DNA of 64,000 nt from Undaria pinnatifida. Lineage: Eukaryota > Sar > Phaeophyceae > Laminariales > Alariaceae. The translations under genes were made by a program, and so were the position numbers. The notes beneath the pieces were generated by a model. That model ran no database searches and was not told the DNA's origin. It worked only from the letters and a program-made list of their open reading frames with translations. Of this stretch, positions 21,120 to 33,977 are shown piece after piece (position 1 is the first letter of the stretch; each line of letters starts with the position of its first letter). The stretch spans positions 8,605,584 to 8,669,583 of the forward strand of contig JABAKD010000019.1 in the NCBI GenBank assembly GCA_012845835.1, read 5' to 3'.

Positions 21120-21395
21120 CCTACCAGAAAGAAAAAAGAGAAGGCGTGTGTGACATGGAAGAGTTTGGTAGACTAAAGAGTAGCGAGAAAACGGCCGCTA
21201 TCCTAGGAGATAGATGGTGGCTGCAGACGGCGAAACAGGACGGGGATAGGATAAGCACATAATTTCTATGTAATAAATGGAAAAAACGTAATGATCGCCC
21301 AAGTGTTGGAGGTGTCTCCATGAGAAGTAAGAACGGTGCTCCGTCTCGAAAGCGATGCGTGGTCAGTGGTCAAATTACTATGGCAAGCAAAAAAT
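21120..21395 (+). repeat. dispersed family I, near full length
   Basis: Landmarks are gtagcgagaaaacggccgct, gcccaagtgttggaggtgtc, gaacggtgctccgtctcgaa and gatgcgtggtcagtggtcaa, ending in aaaaaatgagtac directly before a poly-C run. Other copies are at 23395, 50365 and 58165. Confidence 0.75.
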
Positions 21396-21690
21396 GAGTA
21401 CACCCCCCCCCCCCCCCCCCGATCCCCCCCCCCCCCCCGCCCCTTAAAAACCCAGTCCTCCCCCCACCGGATATACGACTTACAGGATTACATGGTAAAC
21501 TGATGCATTCCTCAGCCGTCAGATTTCGTCCGCCTCAAAAACGGGTTTTATAGTTTCCGTGCATAAATTAATTGACATCACCCTGTTGACCCTGGTACAA
21601 GCTAGATCTAAGGGGAGTCGCCGACCTGTATCCTTACTGAGGACACACAAACCCGGTAATACGCGCGATCGAAGTAACACACAGATAAAT
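21396..21690 (+). repeat. poly-C tract followed by family A core
   Basis: Two C runs (21402-21437) lead into ccttaaaaacccagtcctcc, cgacttacaggattacatgg and the ggacacacaaacccggtaat region. The family A tail is missing. Family I ends and family A starts at the same poly-C tract. Confidence 0.75.
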
Positions 21691-21794
21691 TTCTTATTAC
21701 CCTGTTTCTTATGAGGTGTCGTCCTGCACTGTATCTCAATATATGAGAGTAATCATAGATATTGCATGCTGGATCTGGATCTGGTTTGTCGTGT

Positions 21795-23045
21795 ACCGTG
21801 GCGATGGTGGTGGGTGGTGGCCGTGGTTGTGCCTGAGGCGGGGGCGGTGGCGGTGGTGGTGGCGGTGGTGGTAGTGGTCATGGTGGTGGTGGCGGTGGTA
21901 GTGGTGGTGTGGTGACGGTGGTAGTGTTGGTGTTGGTGGTGATGGTGGTGGTGGTGTAGGTGGTAGTGGTGGTGGTGGTGGTAGCTGCGGTGGCGGTGGT
22001 GGTGGTGGTGGTGGCGGTGGTGGTGGTGGAGGTGGTGGTTGTGGCGGCCGCGATGGAAATGGTTGTGGTGGTGGAGGTGGTGGTGACGGTGGTAGCGGTG
22101 AGGGTGGTGGTGGTGGTGGTTGTGGCGGCGGCGATGGAGATGGTTGTGGTGGTGGTTGAGGTGGTGGTGGTGGTGGCGGTGGTAGTGGCGGTGGTAGTGG
22201 TGGTGGTTGTGGTGGTTGTGGTGGTGGTAGTGGTGGTGGCGGTGGTGGTGGTTGGTTGAGGTGGTGGTGGTGGTGGAGGTGGTGGTGGTGGTGGAGGAGG
22301 AGGAGATGGTGGTGGTGATGGCGGTGGTGTCGGCGGCGATGGTGGTGGTGGCGGTGGTGGTAGTGTTGGTGGCGACGGTGGTGGTGGTGGTGGTGGTGGT
22401 GGTGATGGTGGTGGTGGTGGTGGTGGTGGTGGTGGTGGTGGTGGCGGTGGTGGTGGTGGTGATGGTGATGGTGGTGATGGTGGTGGTGGCTGTGGTGGTG
22501 GTGGTGGTAGTGGTGGTGGTGGTGGTGGTGGTAGTGGTGGTGGTAGAGGTGGCGCCGGTGATGGAGGTGGTAGTGGTGGTGGTAGAGGTGGTAGTGGAGG
22601 TGGCTGTGGCGGTGGTGGTGGTGGTGGTGGTGGTGGTGGTGGTGGTGGTGGTGGTGGTGGTGGTGGTGGTGGTGGTGGTGGTGGTGGTGGTGGTGGTGGT
22701 GGTGGTGGTGGTGGTGGCGGTGGTGGTGGTGGTGATAGTGATGGTGGTGATGGTGGTGGTGGCTGTGGTGGTGGTGGTGGTGGTAGTGGTGGTGGTGGTG
22801 GTAGTGGTGGTGGTAGAGGTGGCGCCGGTGATGGAGGTGGTAGTGGTGGTAGAGGTGGTAGTGGAGGTGGCTGTGGTGGTGGTGGTGGTGGTGGTGGTGG
22901 TGGTGGTGGCAGTGGTGGTGGTGGTGGTGGCGGTGGCGGTGGTGGCGGTTGTGGCGGTGGTAGTGGTAGTGGTGATAGTGGTGGAGGTGGTTGTGGTGGT
23001 GGTGGTAGTGGTGGTGGCGGTGGAAGTGGCAGCGGCGGTCGCGTG
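21795..23045. repeat. GGT/ACC trinucleotide array, about 1.25 kb
   Basis: Almost every base belongs to GGT with scattered GGC, AGT and GAT variants; 22621-22716 is pure GGT. A block of about 75 bp with gtagaggtggcgccggtgat occurs twice (about 22531 and 22803), showing internal duplication. The long open frames on both strands (Val-rich plus, Thr-rich minus) are products of the repeat, not genes. Confidence 0.95.
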
Positions 23046-23394
23046 GTGGTACTTCAGCAACAACAGCGCCACTGTATACGAAACTGGAAAATAGCTACTC
23101 TTTAGGTGTTGTACGAGCAACAGCAAAGAACACACTCATACTATACAATGATGTTGGGCAGTCACGTGGTAATTGAAATAATGTTTTTCTAGGACATACA
23201 TTATGTCAACCTGACCATGCTGTATGTCACCTTTCTGTCCGTATGGTCGGTTTACCGTGCAGAGTATACATGGCCCACGCGGTATGGTGACCATCGTGTA
23301 TGATACCAACCAGCATCACCCTTGTCGGTCGCGAATAAACGGAGTTTGAGTGTCCAGAGCGAAGCGGTTCTCTTAGGTGTCCCCCCCCCCCCAC
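23046..23394. other. anonymous sequence
   Basis: No recognised repeat, frame or RNA. Confidence 0.45.
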
Positions 23395-23575
23395 ACCTTA
23401 AGCAAACTGTTTAATGCAACATATGGAAAAAGCGCAATCAGCGCCGAAATGTTGGATGTGTCCCTATTAAAAGTGGGAACGGTGCTCAATCTCGAAAGGG
23501 ATGCGTGGTCAATGGTCAAATGACTAAGGCAAGCAAAACAATGAGTACGCCCTCCCCCCCCCCCCCCCCCCGGCC
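23395..23575 (+). repeat. family I, 3' part, with poly-C tail
   Basis: It runs from gccgaaatgttggatgtgtc through gaacggtgctcaatctcgaa and ggtcaatggtcaaatgacta to atgagtacgccct and a C run (23556-23570). Confidence 0.7.
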
Positions 23576-24824
23576 CCCTGCCGCCCCCGCCATCTCTCCC
23601 ACCTCCCCACTCTCCGGCGAAGTACCGGTACCAGTGCTGGGCTGTTAGTTTACCTTATGACAGCAGCAACAGTATGAAACAAAATGGAACTATTTACTGC
23701 TGTCGTGCGTACCGGGGTTATACTTGGGGCGTGCGGCGGTGCACTGGCGAACACCTTTTTCGCGAGATTTCGGCTCAGCACACGATGTGCTGGAGTCAAT
23801 GTGCGGCTTGCCGCGCCACCCCCGTTTTTTGTGCCGAATCTTTTTTCGACGCAGGCGCAAAAAAATGTAGGCCCCCTCTTTCTATGTAGGCGACAAAAAA
23901 AAAATGGGTCCGTTTTCGCCGTACGAGTCCATATTTTTTTTCGTAGTCCATTTTTCTTTCCCCGGTACTTTCACCGTAGTGGAAAACAAATTGGGGCTCG
24001 TTTCGCCGTGGTCGAATTCTTTTTCGGGTCCGTCTTGCCATCGGCTAAATTTTGTTGAGGTCGTTTTGCGACCCAGGCGCTGTTTCTAAAAATGAAATGC
24101 TCAAACTAACGTCTTTTACGAAGGAGGTGTGGTTGTTAAGGTAATATTTTCCCCCATATAATATGCGCTCGACACTCGACACGTCGAAACGCCGACTTGA
24201 TTCTCGCGAAACAGGCATCATTCAATCAGGTAGAGCACAGGCTCAGAGTTGGTGTTTGTTAATTAGATGCTTCGGGGGTATAACGGATTGACGCTGCTGC
24301 TTCTGGTGCCGTGGAAAGTCGCACGCAGCCTGTCAGTCTTGCTCTCGGTCTGACTCTGACGGCGGGACTCTGTCCCAACGTCCTCTAATTTTTCAACTGT
24401 GTTTCTCGTACGAGTGTGTCAAGTGGATGAACAATATTGGGGTGTTTGGGCGACGCTCGCCAAGTGTTCGTCCACGATCATTTGACCAAGGTGATGCTTG
24501 TTTTTTCGTTTCCTTTTATTTTTTGTTGTGTTGCCTTCGTACTTCTTTTACCTCCTACCAGTATGTCATCGTAGTGTTTCTACACTTTAAAAGGACCCCT
24601 GATGCCCGCCTACTACGAAAGGGCAAAAGGTAAAAGGAGCGTGTGACACGCACGTTATGAGTCTACGCATCATCTACGCATGTAATGTCCAATTTTTGGC
24701 ATCCGGCGGTCCTCCGGCAGCCGTCCGGGAGCCCCTCTGGTGGCCCTCCGGGGGGCCCTGGCGCGGGGGTGCACCGAGCCTTCGGCTTGTGGTGCGGGAC
24801 GGAAGCTTCACCACGTATAAATTC
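23576..24824. other. anonymous sequence with degenerate short repeats
   Basis: 23750-24060 holds several loosely repeated words (tttcgccgt, gggtccgt, t-runs). A plus frame there (from ATG 23684, 124 aa, Phe/Arg-rich) lacks family or splice support. 24700-24800 is a very GC-rich patch with an imperfect stem around gcaccgagccttcggcttgt. Confidence 0.45.
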
Positions 24825-25022
24825 TGCGCACAGACTGACTAACATCACCCGGTTGACCCTGATAGCTACACTGTAGTTCCAAGGAGTGTCGCCGGCCTAT
24901 ATCTTTAATGAGGACACACAACCCGTAATACACGCGATCGGAGTATCACACACAGCTTGCAAAGATGAGTTTCGACAAACTCTTCGATCTTACAGTAGGA
25001 GTACATTTTTATTTTTATAATA
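24825..25022 (+). repeat. family A, 3' part
   Basis: It begins gcgcacagactgactaacat and proceeds through gaggacacacaacccgtaat to atgagtttcgacaaactctt and a tttttatttttataata end. Confidence 0.8.
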
Positions 25023-25439
25023 AATCTGGTACGTACTCGTAGTCTGCTCGTGGCATGTACGTGGGTACGCTGGTGTAGATATTGTAGGCCCAAAATTGTC
25101 AATACGGTAGTACGTTTGCTCACGTACACGTATGATACGAAGGAGTGGAGAGGAGGGGGGAGAAGAGGAGAGAGGACAGGACGAACGGCAAAAGGCACGA
25201 ACCAATCGTTCATCATGTATTTTCTGTGTTGTGGAGGGGCAAATTGGCGAAGAGCTACACGTCAAACGAGGGCGTTGGTCATTGACCGTTGACACTTTGA
25301 TATTTGACGCTGTGCTGCTTCTCTATCATTATCTCATCATGTAGCTGTCAGTATCGCCGATATCCTGCGCGATTCATTTACTTCAGACATTGTTGCTTTG
25401 TAGATTCGCCTGAGCGATATTATTGTGGTGTCTGACACC
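25023..25439. other. anonymous sequence
   Basis: Nothing recognised apart from a purine-rich patch at 25138-25200. Confidence 0.4.
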
Positions 25440-25836
25440 TTTTCTAGCGATAGCAGACCGCGCTTGCTTACTGGTGGTGTGGAAGTTCGAGGGTTCGAAA
25501 CTCGACGAAAGCGTCACCTTCCGTGTCCATGCGAGCGCGAGGGCGTGGTGAGTGAGCTGGCAAAAATCAATGCGAAGAACAAAATCGACGAGGAAGGTGC
25601 CGTATAAATGATGTTGAGACGCGAATTGCAAGAGACGGTTGGGATAGTGCTCCATGAGTCACGGGGGGAGCGACTGACCCAGTACCGACACCCTGCGCCC
25701 CCACCGGGACACCTCTTCACAAACGTTGAACCCTGTGTGCGCGATACAAATCAAGGCATGGAATACGGGGGGGGGGGGGGATACCTATACCATACAGTGA
25801 CGACGTGACGACGGCTTGACCAGAAGACTACCAGGT
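25440..25836 (+). mobile_element. old, diverged SINE-1-like copy
   Basis: It has a B-box-like GGTTCGAAACTC at about 25492, gcgagcgcgagggcgtggtg, aaaatcgacgag, gttgaaccctgtgtgcgcga and gacggcttgaccagaag in the order of SINE-1, but with many differences and extra sequence in the middle. The A tail is gone. It ends next to TACCAGGTA (25829). Confidence 0.6.
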
Positions 25837-25891
25837 AGAGTCGGCCAAGGCTCCGGTAGCGGGGGTATCCCCATTGTCACTACCGAGCCTT

Positions 25892-26065
25892 GAGTCACTC
25901 GTGCGAGTGGCTCAGTACCTCACGGACAAAAATCCTTTAGGCGATTTTTTCTTGGTGAAGCGTGGACTGCCGCTCCATTGCGGACTGATTTTCGTCAATA
26001 TAAGCACCAAGAAAACTTGAGACCTAAGAGAAAAAACCGAGGGGTTACTCGCGCGAGTGACCCCG
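25892..26065. mobile_element. candidate small element with palindromic ends
   Basis: Both ends are near-perfect palindromes: gagtcactcgtgcgagtggctc at the left (12-base core arms) and ggggttactcgcgcgagtga at the right. They resemble each other, and the inside has cttggtg and caccaag in opposite directions. No target duplication was identified, so this is only a candidate. Confidence 0.35.
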
Positions 26066-29000
26066 ACCCTTTTCAAAAAAACACCGCAAAACAACATAGA
26101 AAACCGAAACAACATGGTAACCCCCCTATCGTGGGTGGAAATAAACGAAAAACGAAAAGTCTGGCAACAAAAAGGGGGGCAACTCCTACATACCGATCGT
26201 AAGATTGCTATACGCACCAGGTGCATGACAGGACATCCCGAAAAGCGACGAAACAAAATCGACCGGTTGAACTGTCTGTGCCGAACGCTGTCTTCATCGG
26301 GCTAGCTCGAGCACTAGACTGCGTATCCAGCTAGTTAACGGGAGGCGCTGTTGCCTCTCTGACAAACGTGTTATGCATACCTTCGAGCATCCGTCGTTTC
26401 TCAAGCTACATATCGCATTTTCCCGGGTTCTTTCAGTGAGCCTTTCGATCACACACACTCTCCTGCAGCCGGCCAACACATGTATCCATTGCTCGACCTG
26501 TACATATACCTGGTACCTTGTAACAGGTGCAAAATAATGAGCTCTCGCTACGGACTCGCGAGGGGGATGCTTGTCATTGCCGTCAACTACTACTGTGTGT
26601 GCATTGATGGAAAGCAGCGAAGTCAAACACCGTACAAGCCAGCATTAGTAGTGGAAAAAAAGAAGTCAACGGCTAGGTGTTGCAAGCGAGTTCCTATTTC
26701 TGGTGACATCGTAAATTAGAAGCTTGCTTCGTTGGCAGTAAAAAGGAGACCTATCGTGGTCGTCGTCGGTCGGTGTTGTGTCTTCTCTTGGGTATGTGCA
26801 GCCTCGCGGATGCCCGGCCCATGGGCGCTCGCCTCCGGTTTTCGCCGTGCGTCGGGGGGGATTGGTTCCACACAACATGGGGAAAAGCGCGGTCTCGACC
26901 CGCGCGGGCGCGCTTCGAGCCCGATTGTCATGGACATAAAATATTAAAACAACGGAAGCGTCATACTACTATTAATACTATTAGTGGCAAGAAGCCCAGC
27001 AGCACCATCAGACTGGCTGAGCTACACGTACGGTACCCATTCTACCGGCGATCGCTCTCTGCGCCTTGCTGCTTGTTCGGCCGCCACCGGCACAATCTCT
27101 GCTTCGGTGTTCGCCACGGTTGTTGCCCCTCATGAGCCGGGTACCTGCCAGACGAAAAACAACTCCCACACTGGAGTGGGAGCCCAAAAACATCCCGGGA
27201 CAGCAGTGCGGGCACTTTGTAGGACGAGGTGTCGCGATTAGAGATTATCATCGCACTAAAAAGAACATCATCTGGGGTCGTTTCGGCTGTTAAGCCTGGG
27301 CCTCAGATTTGTTCCTAGGGCTACAACCCCTTTACTCGGCATTGCCCCGTGTACAGGCGGAACTATGGTGCTTCTTCTTTCCTGGGTGTAATCGCGTGCG
27401 CGCCCCTGCCCGAGAGGGCCCCACGGGCACCGCCAAGGCCCTCGCCTCCCGTGCTAAATCTCGACCAGCTTGCGTCACACCTATGACTGACACCGACGAG
27501 CACCTCGCATGCCGCCCGCCCCCGCTTCAATTATCCATCACATAATCACATAGCGTCCGGGCTATTATACAATCCTCCATCAGATGGCGCCTGCGCTGCT
27601 ATACCCTCAAACTCCTCGAACATCGATCAAATCGTGTCCGCGCTAGGTTGTCTCCCGACCGTTTGCCACCTCGGCATCCCCGTCATCGTCGAGCGTCTTA
27701 CACACCAACCCAAATCCGACACCACCAACCAGCCTCCGCCCCCACCGGGAACGGCCCACCCTTGTACAACCGCACAAAATTTTCCAACACTAGTTTCAAG
27801 CAGTTTGCCCCCGAAAACACGGGTGCGGTTTTAAAGGAGTTAACCCATTTTAGCACCGCACTCCCGACATCGGCACAAAACGTTTGGAGTTAGACTGGGA
27901 TAATCAGGAGTTGGAACCGGCTGCTCATTTTTGATTCAACCCCAGGTTGGGGTCCCTCGTTCGCTGTTGACGCATGTCACGCCAGGGGTGCGCCCCTTAA
28001 ACACCTGAGGCTCCTCACGCACGAGGAGCGCTCTAGAGACAGCAATGGGTATTTACTATTCAGTAACTGCCTCATGGGTGCCTTATCATATTCACACTAT
28101 ACGTGGTGCGATCATTCCCCTTGTGCGGAGTTAGGGTTCTCCACCCCGCACAATATGATCTAAATCGATAACCATCACGCGACCGCCAAAAACCAAAAAC
28201 GGTGCCATGGTTGTCTAGCTCACGCAGTGATTGGCATCTTTTACAGCGTCGTTGTCAACCAGCGCCAACCCCAATATACATATAATGTTTTACAGCATCG
28301 GTGCCAACCGAGGCCAACTATTATATATATAAATCAGGGGGGGGGGGGTCGTCTTCTTGCGTTTGAGTCGGCGGGAAATATTCCGCTCGACCGCGCCAGT
28401 ACCGAGTCTTTGCTTACATCGCCCATTGGATTTATTTTGTGCTTGACCGATGGGTGTCGATCAGGTGGAGGTGACGCGAATACCTGCTAGATTGGTCTGG
28501 AATGATGCTGCATCACTCAGACGTATGTCTGATCAGGCTTGCACAGAGGTGTGCAAGTAGATAGCTATTAACAGACCCTCTTGGGCCTTGGCATATGAGG
28601 TATCTGTAGAGAGATTCTACCAGGTGCTCTCGGGCCTTGATAGCATGTTTCCGCCTTGCTTTCTGCCACTCCTTCCTCCGCTTGGCGACACATCGATGCT
28701 CTGGAATCTGGAGTTGGTCACCGAAATTTTAGTAGTTTCGTGGCTCTGCCTCGCGTTTTTGTTGCGCCGACTGCTGGCGGGAACAACAGCGGGAGCAACA
28801 GGCACTGCTCGTTTACGCGTTGGACATATCACGATCAAGATCCTCTACAATGGCTCCTGATTTACCCGCCACCGGTCCTTCCCAACATGTCTTTCACGTT
28901 CTTCCCTTCACACATTAGTGTCGGGGATACACCACAACGACTAAGATAGCATTCAGCGCTAACAGCTATCTGAGTGGTACCACATTGTACCAGTCAGCAC

Positions 29001-29903
29001 CCCTCCTTATCGAAGACCGAGGAGCTCATTGGCAGGCGGCCACGGTACAGGACATCTAGTAAGAAGCAGGGATGGTGGCCCAGCCTGATTTTCTTACATG
29101 GGAAAAGGTGTGTTCTGCACTAACAAAGATTAATGCGCCGGGATTTGTTTTATTCCCTGAAGATCTCAGCCTGCCTCCCTTGCTGCTCCGTTCCGTAGAG
29201 GGTGTCCGGTGTTAAACTAGTGTCCACCGTAGACAGCCTTGTTCTGCAACTAGTTCTTCGACGGACCGCGCCTCCTCGGCGATCCACCCCCTCGCCTCTG
29301 CACTCGCGTTAACGGAGAGGGAGATACGCCACTTCTGTGGTAAAACGACAACACTCGTCCGACTCCACACTACCAGCCCTCGGATAAGAAACCGGGACAC
29401 TGGCCGAGCCTAGCTTACTTATTGGAGAAAACGGTGTATTCTACACTATCTTCAGCGTGACCGCTCCCGAACTTCTTATTTCATGGAGAATTTGTGCCAA
29501 GAATTCGCGGCATCCGCTCCACTCTGCAAGAGCAGGGGGGCAGGTCGCCCAAACTCGTTGGGCCGGCATGGATGGCCCTCTCTCATCCTCAATTTTTCTC
29601 CATCAATCTCTGTTCTCTGGCTTTCGGTTTGTTGGGACAGAGCAATGGTAGGCGTCAGCACTCATCCTTGGGCTTTGTCTTAGTAGAGAAGCGGTACTGC
29701 ATGTGTAGATAAGCGGTACTGCATGTCTACCGTGGCGCAGGCGCTGGCTGCAAACAATGTTCTCCAGTGAGCGGCAGCACCTCTAGGACGCGAAATTTCC
29801 CCACTTGTAGAGATTTCTTTGATATTTCGGTCAGCGACGCTGCCACCACGTTCGCTCCAAGTAAGGTTCACAAGGGTGTCGACTTGTGTCTGTTTTACAG
29901 TAG
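26066..29903. other. anonymous, low-repeat region
   Basis: I see no gene I can support. Features seen: TACCTGGTA at 26507; a 55-bp duplication of ttttacagc-tcg-tg-caacc at about 28238 and 28295; a G run at 28339; a short stem cttgcaca-gagg-tgtgcaag at 28539-28558; and two copies of a gttctgcacta/gtattctacacta unit at about 29108 and 29445, with a third near 32552. Mixed frames at 27630-27893 look coding-like in part but shift frame. Confidence 0.4.
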
Positions 29904-30070
29904 TGATCTCTCTGTAACGGCGGTATGCGCCAGCCGGAAACTCGACACTGCAGCAGTGATCAGCACTAGTCCGCTTACTGCCACTACTGGTTGATCTCAT
30001 CTGCGCCAAGCGAATTCACAGGCAACGTAACGGTAAACCGGCAATTCTCAACCGGCACTATAGAGGGACC
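29904..30070. mobile_element. MITE family K, copy 1
   Basis: It ends with ccggcactatagagggacc, and its left end is a weak mirror (tgatctctctgtaacggcgg). Internal words ccgcttactgccactactgg and gcgccaagcgaattcacagg match the other K copies. Confidence 0.6.
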
Positions 30071-31009
30071 GCCAATGCATAGAACTACCCGCTAGCCTGC
30101 TTAGTAGCGTGACTATTGGGTTGTGTTATTGGTACACCTTTTGCAGGTGGATAGCACAGACTTGCACTGGTAGCCGTCAAACTATTTAGTAGACTGCGTA
30201 GTGTGCCTTATCCACGGTAAGACGACACTTCGTGGAGATGCATGACTCAGTAGGCTATGGGCTACTCTGCAGCAACAGGCTGCTGTTGACGGCTCGTCAA
30301 CAGTTACTAAGCAGGCTAGTGGGTAGTTTTATTTGACCAACAACTTCTGCGCTTCTCCCTGGCGGCCTTCGAACGGGTCGGTATCACGGTCACCAAATTG
30401 TGTTCTGCGATCGGCCTGCTCCCATGGCGATGTCGCGACTCACCGGTGTGGCAGTGATCAAGTTTCCCCAGCGACCAGGTCGCGTATAGCGACGTAACGA
30501 CGACACAGTTCGGGAACAAGCACGCCCAAACCCCGACTATTCCCGCGCGCCGCCGCAGATTTTCCACTCCGCCGCCGCTAATTAGACGCGGATAAGCAGC
30601 ACGGCCCCAACGGCTTGCCAAAGAGTGAAGGCCCGCACAAACAATGGGGTCCTCAACGACAAAAGAAAAAAAAAGTACAAGGGTTCCCTTGGTTTTGTTC
30701 TATATACCTTCTGGGAATGTTTACGAGTGATCGACGTCGAAGCACATGCGGCACATTGTTGGATGGCGAACATGATCACAGTATGAGTCTCAATTGGACA
30801 CGTCCTTACGAAATCCTGACAGCTTAACAATTCTCTTCGGGGACGCAAGCTTGGTGTGCATTACCCTCCCGATCCTAATCTCCAAGCATTTGATTCCCAC
30901 CACAGCACCCCCTTGGCATGCCATCAATCCCTATGGAATAGTGCATCGACGGGAAGCGAGCCAAGGAGGAACGGTGGGTCACTTGGACGGGAGACGCACG
31001 CTGCTACCG
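30071..31009. other. anonymous sequence
   Basis: No supported gene or repeat. Confidence 0.4.
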
Positions 31010-31420
31010 GGCCGTGACTGGCGGCCGCGATGGGATGCCCGTCACAGACGCTCACATGCGTCGGGCTGGGGGAATGTTGCAGCGACGGGGTGATGAGGAA
31101 GAACGGAGGGCCGGTATATCGCCGGGATGCCTGCTTGGCACCGACGCTATCATGCGTCTTGCTGGGGAGGCGTTGAGGCGACGGACAGGCAAAGGAGAAC
31201 GGACGGTCGGTTGGATGGAAACGGCCGGTGGGATGGAAACGGCACGTTGATTTTCGGCCCGTGACTTGGATGCCCGTTTGCATCGACAAAAGTTATGAGT
31301 CTGCATTTTGATTGTTGATGCTCACGCTTCATATGGTCGGGCGGAAAATTAAATAATAACAGTTGTATGCGTCGGACAGGGGGGGTGTTGCGGCGATGTG
31401 CGCCAGGTTGTAATGCAATG
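31010..31420. repeat. degenerate minisatellite, about 110-bp units, three copies
   Basis: The skeleton gatgcc-g-c-gacgct-catgcgtc-ggctggggg-gttg-agcgacgg repeats at about 31029, 31128 and 31362. In two units the same plus frame reads DAHMRRAGGMLQRR and DAIMRLAGEALRRR, and the third reads MRRTGGVLRR. Confidence 0.55.
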
Positions 31421-32009
31421 GTAGGTCCAGTACCACGCGGAAGGGCAACTGTTTATACAAATATCGAGTTGTCGGCAAAGCTTTCTGTCGTGACGACGGT
31501 GAATCAAAGGATGAATCACGGAGATGGGAACGCCTTCCTATTCTTGCGGAAAGCCCTAAAGCCGAAAAGCACAAACCTGGTGTTTATTGAAGACCCCTCA
31601 ATAGAATGAAGATCAGTTAAACCACTATTGCCACTGGCAAGCGATATGCCCCCCCGGTCACGTGTCCACCTGCCTCGCACACATGCCGCCCGTAACGCGC
31701 TTGGTGCTATAGTAGGTCAATCACCCACATTTCCTGTTCTATAAGAATCGGGAATATGATCATCTGGTTTTCGTTTCGTCAACCGATCGCGATGCCTGTC
31801 CGATCGCGATGCCTGTCCGATCGCGATGCCTGTCCTAACAATCAGGGATGTGGGAATATGGTGTTCTGCAGAGCTACACCTGGAAAGCTTCTAACTCTCC
31901 CCAACATACCCGAGGCACAGAGGTAAACCAACCTCTGAAGTAGCAGTCCCTGGTCTAAATCTTGGTTGAGGGCTCTGCCTCGACGTAAAGGGGTGAGCCC
32001 AAGGAGATA
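31421..32009. other. anonymous sequence with a 17-bp triplet repeat
   Basis: 31784-31834 is three exact tandem copies of cgatcgcgatgcctgtc. Nothing else was recognised. Confidence 0.6.
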
Positions 32010-32405
32010 ATGAGGATTTTACGCAGGGTTTTTCCCGGGTCGTCTTCCGACCCTAGGGCCCGTCAGAAGTTTTTCGAACTGCCGCGGGATGAATCGGGCC
32101 GGGTAAGGAAGTGTTTCTAAATCTCATCGGGGGGGCGGGTCCGGCCAGAAGGTTGTCATATATCACGGGTAGCGACGGGTGCTCACTGTAAAATAGTGAA
32201 CCCAGGGGGATGACGAGGATAGAAGCAGGCCTTTTCACGGGTCAGGAAGTTTTCAAAATATTGCAGGTCTGTCCGGGTCGGGTCGGGAGGTGTTCAAAAT
32301 ATCATGGGGTGGGTATGGACGGGTCAGGGATTAGACAGAGGTTTTCAAAAATCCTCCCTGCGTTGACCCGACCCGCGAGAATTAACCTGGCTCGTGAAAA
32401 TACCC
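32010..32405. repeat. family M, GGGTCGGGTC-type repeat
   Basis: Words such as gggtcgggtcgggaggtgtt, ttcaaaatat and cgtgaaaat recur through the segment. An inverted relative is at 51570-51790. Confidence 0.6.
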
Positions 32406-33230
32406 GGGCATAAGCTAAGGTACATACAAGATACTGAAACCAAGTTTTGGACGCTGGGTGGTCTGCGTTCTACGGGACACTGTCCATAGTATTGGGCACC
32501 CAACAAAAACTCAAGTACTGACCCAGGGTCGGTTGTTATTTGGGAGAGGGTGCGTTCTACACTACATACAGTGTGACAGCTACAGTGTGACAGCTGCGGC
32601 TCCCCGATTTCTTAATTTCCTGAAACTGTCACCCTGCGGTGCTCGTTATCCAGTTTCTTACTAGGCGTCCTATACTACTGCAGCCGTCTTTGGAATACTG
32701 TAAGGTGACCCTGAGACGGCGAATAGTCACGTTACGCCGACGCGGAGTCCTCCGTCAACAAGTAGACCAGAACTGGTAAAACTGTCCTGCTTGACACAAC
32801 TCGGTGTCTCAGCTTCGTTGGAGAGAGTTAGGGCATAAGCAGAGTATTATAGCTCCTCAGGCTACCAGATTCCCACATTCCTGAATGTGACAACAGGCGA
32901 CGCGAGTGATTGACGAAACACCAAACGCGGTACGGGCGATATCTCTACACATTAGATGGACCGGTGACCGAGCGGACGTCTCGATTGGCCGTGGACGCGT
33001 TGATGTCCATAGAGCTGATCTTCCTTCTTGGGGAAAGTTTGAGCAACAATCAGGTCCATGCTTTAAGGTTTTACGGCTTTTCCCGCAAGCATGGGAAGGC
33101 GTTTCTGTCTCGCGAACGTATCCTCTGAACTCCCAGTGTCACGACGGAGAGCCCTCGGACAGCTTGATCTCTGAATATACACTTACTCCTCATTGTGGTC
33201 CAGACAGTTACCAGTGAGTACCGTACGTAA
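32406..33230. other. anonymous sequence with one coding-like frame
   Basis: 32910-33128 (+) reads TKHQTRYGRYLYTLDGPVTE and on to a TGA without simple-sequence bias, but has no start, splice or family support. Confidence 0.3.
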
Positions 33231-33392
33231 TGGTCCCTGGCACTTGCCAGTCGGAAATACCGGCACTACAGTGACAGCCGGCACTACTCCGCATACTGCT
33301 TCTACTGGCTGTTCCCATCTGCGCGAAACGATTTCTTTCGCAGGCACTACAGCGGGTAATCCGCACTGCCCCGCCGGCGCTACAGAGGGACC
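33231..33392. mobile_element. MITE family K, copy 2, 162 bp
   Basis: It starts tggtccctggcacttgccag and ends ggcgctacagagggacc, an imperfect inverted repeat. Inside are ccggcactactccgcatact and tactggctgttcccatctgc, shared with the copy at 60695. Confidence 0.7.
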
Positions 33393-33559
33393 TTTCCTGT
33401 ACACCCTGGTGCACGCCGCTGCAATAGCAAGTCATTGCGACGAAAGTGATGGCATGCCTGCACGCGGCTCGACGACTCGGGACCGATTCAAATATCTCTT
33501 TCTTCGGCGCGCTACGTAAGCTCCGATCGATGCTACTGTTATTGCTGTTACTGTAAAGG

Positions 33560-33905
33560 GCAATGACCAAAAACAGGTCACTTTTGACCCCACAACAGGT
33601 ACATTTTCTTTCGTTTCCTTGGGTACCTCCTTCCCTCCCCCTTGCGTTCCTTTCCTCTCTTTCTTTCTATTTTTCCTTTTTGGTTGTTTCTTCCTTGTTG
33701 CTGTTTTTTATTTCCTCCTTGCATGTGTTATCTGCTGTGCGGGCTTGCCTGTGTTCCGCCTTCGTATCCGTATCCGTTGCGTTTGACAATCCATCTCCTA
33801 TTGACCTTGCTCGTACCGTATTTGCCATGTAAATATCTGTCTTGTTTGTGCCCACAGAGCTCATCTTTCTGGATGGAAGCATCGGCACGGGCACGAGTTG
33901 CAGAA
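33560..33905. repeat. family F copy
   Basis: It has ccttgggtacctccttccct, T-rich blocks, ccgtatttgcca and cccacagagctcatctttct in the same order as the copy at 50281. Confidence 0.5.
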
Positions 33906-33977
33906 GCCTTTGGGATGTTCTCACCCCACAATTATCATACCTGGTACCAGATAAAGTATCAAATATACAAGGGCTCC

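Noticed and set aside
21753-23135. Very long open frames (Thr-rich minus, Val-rich plus) over the GGT array
   Set aside because: Any GGT/ACC repeat is open in all frames; there is no start context or sequence beyond the repeat.
26066-29903. A large degraded coding element
   Set aside because: Some frames look coding-like but I could not recognise any domain or boundary.
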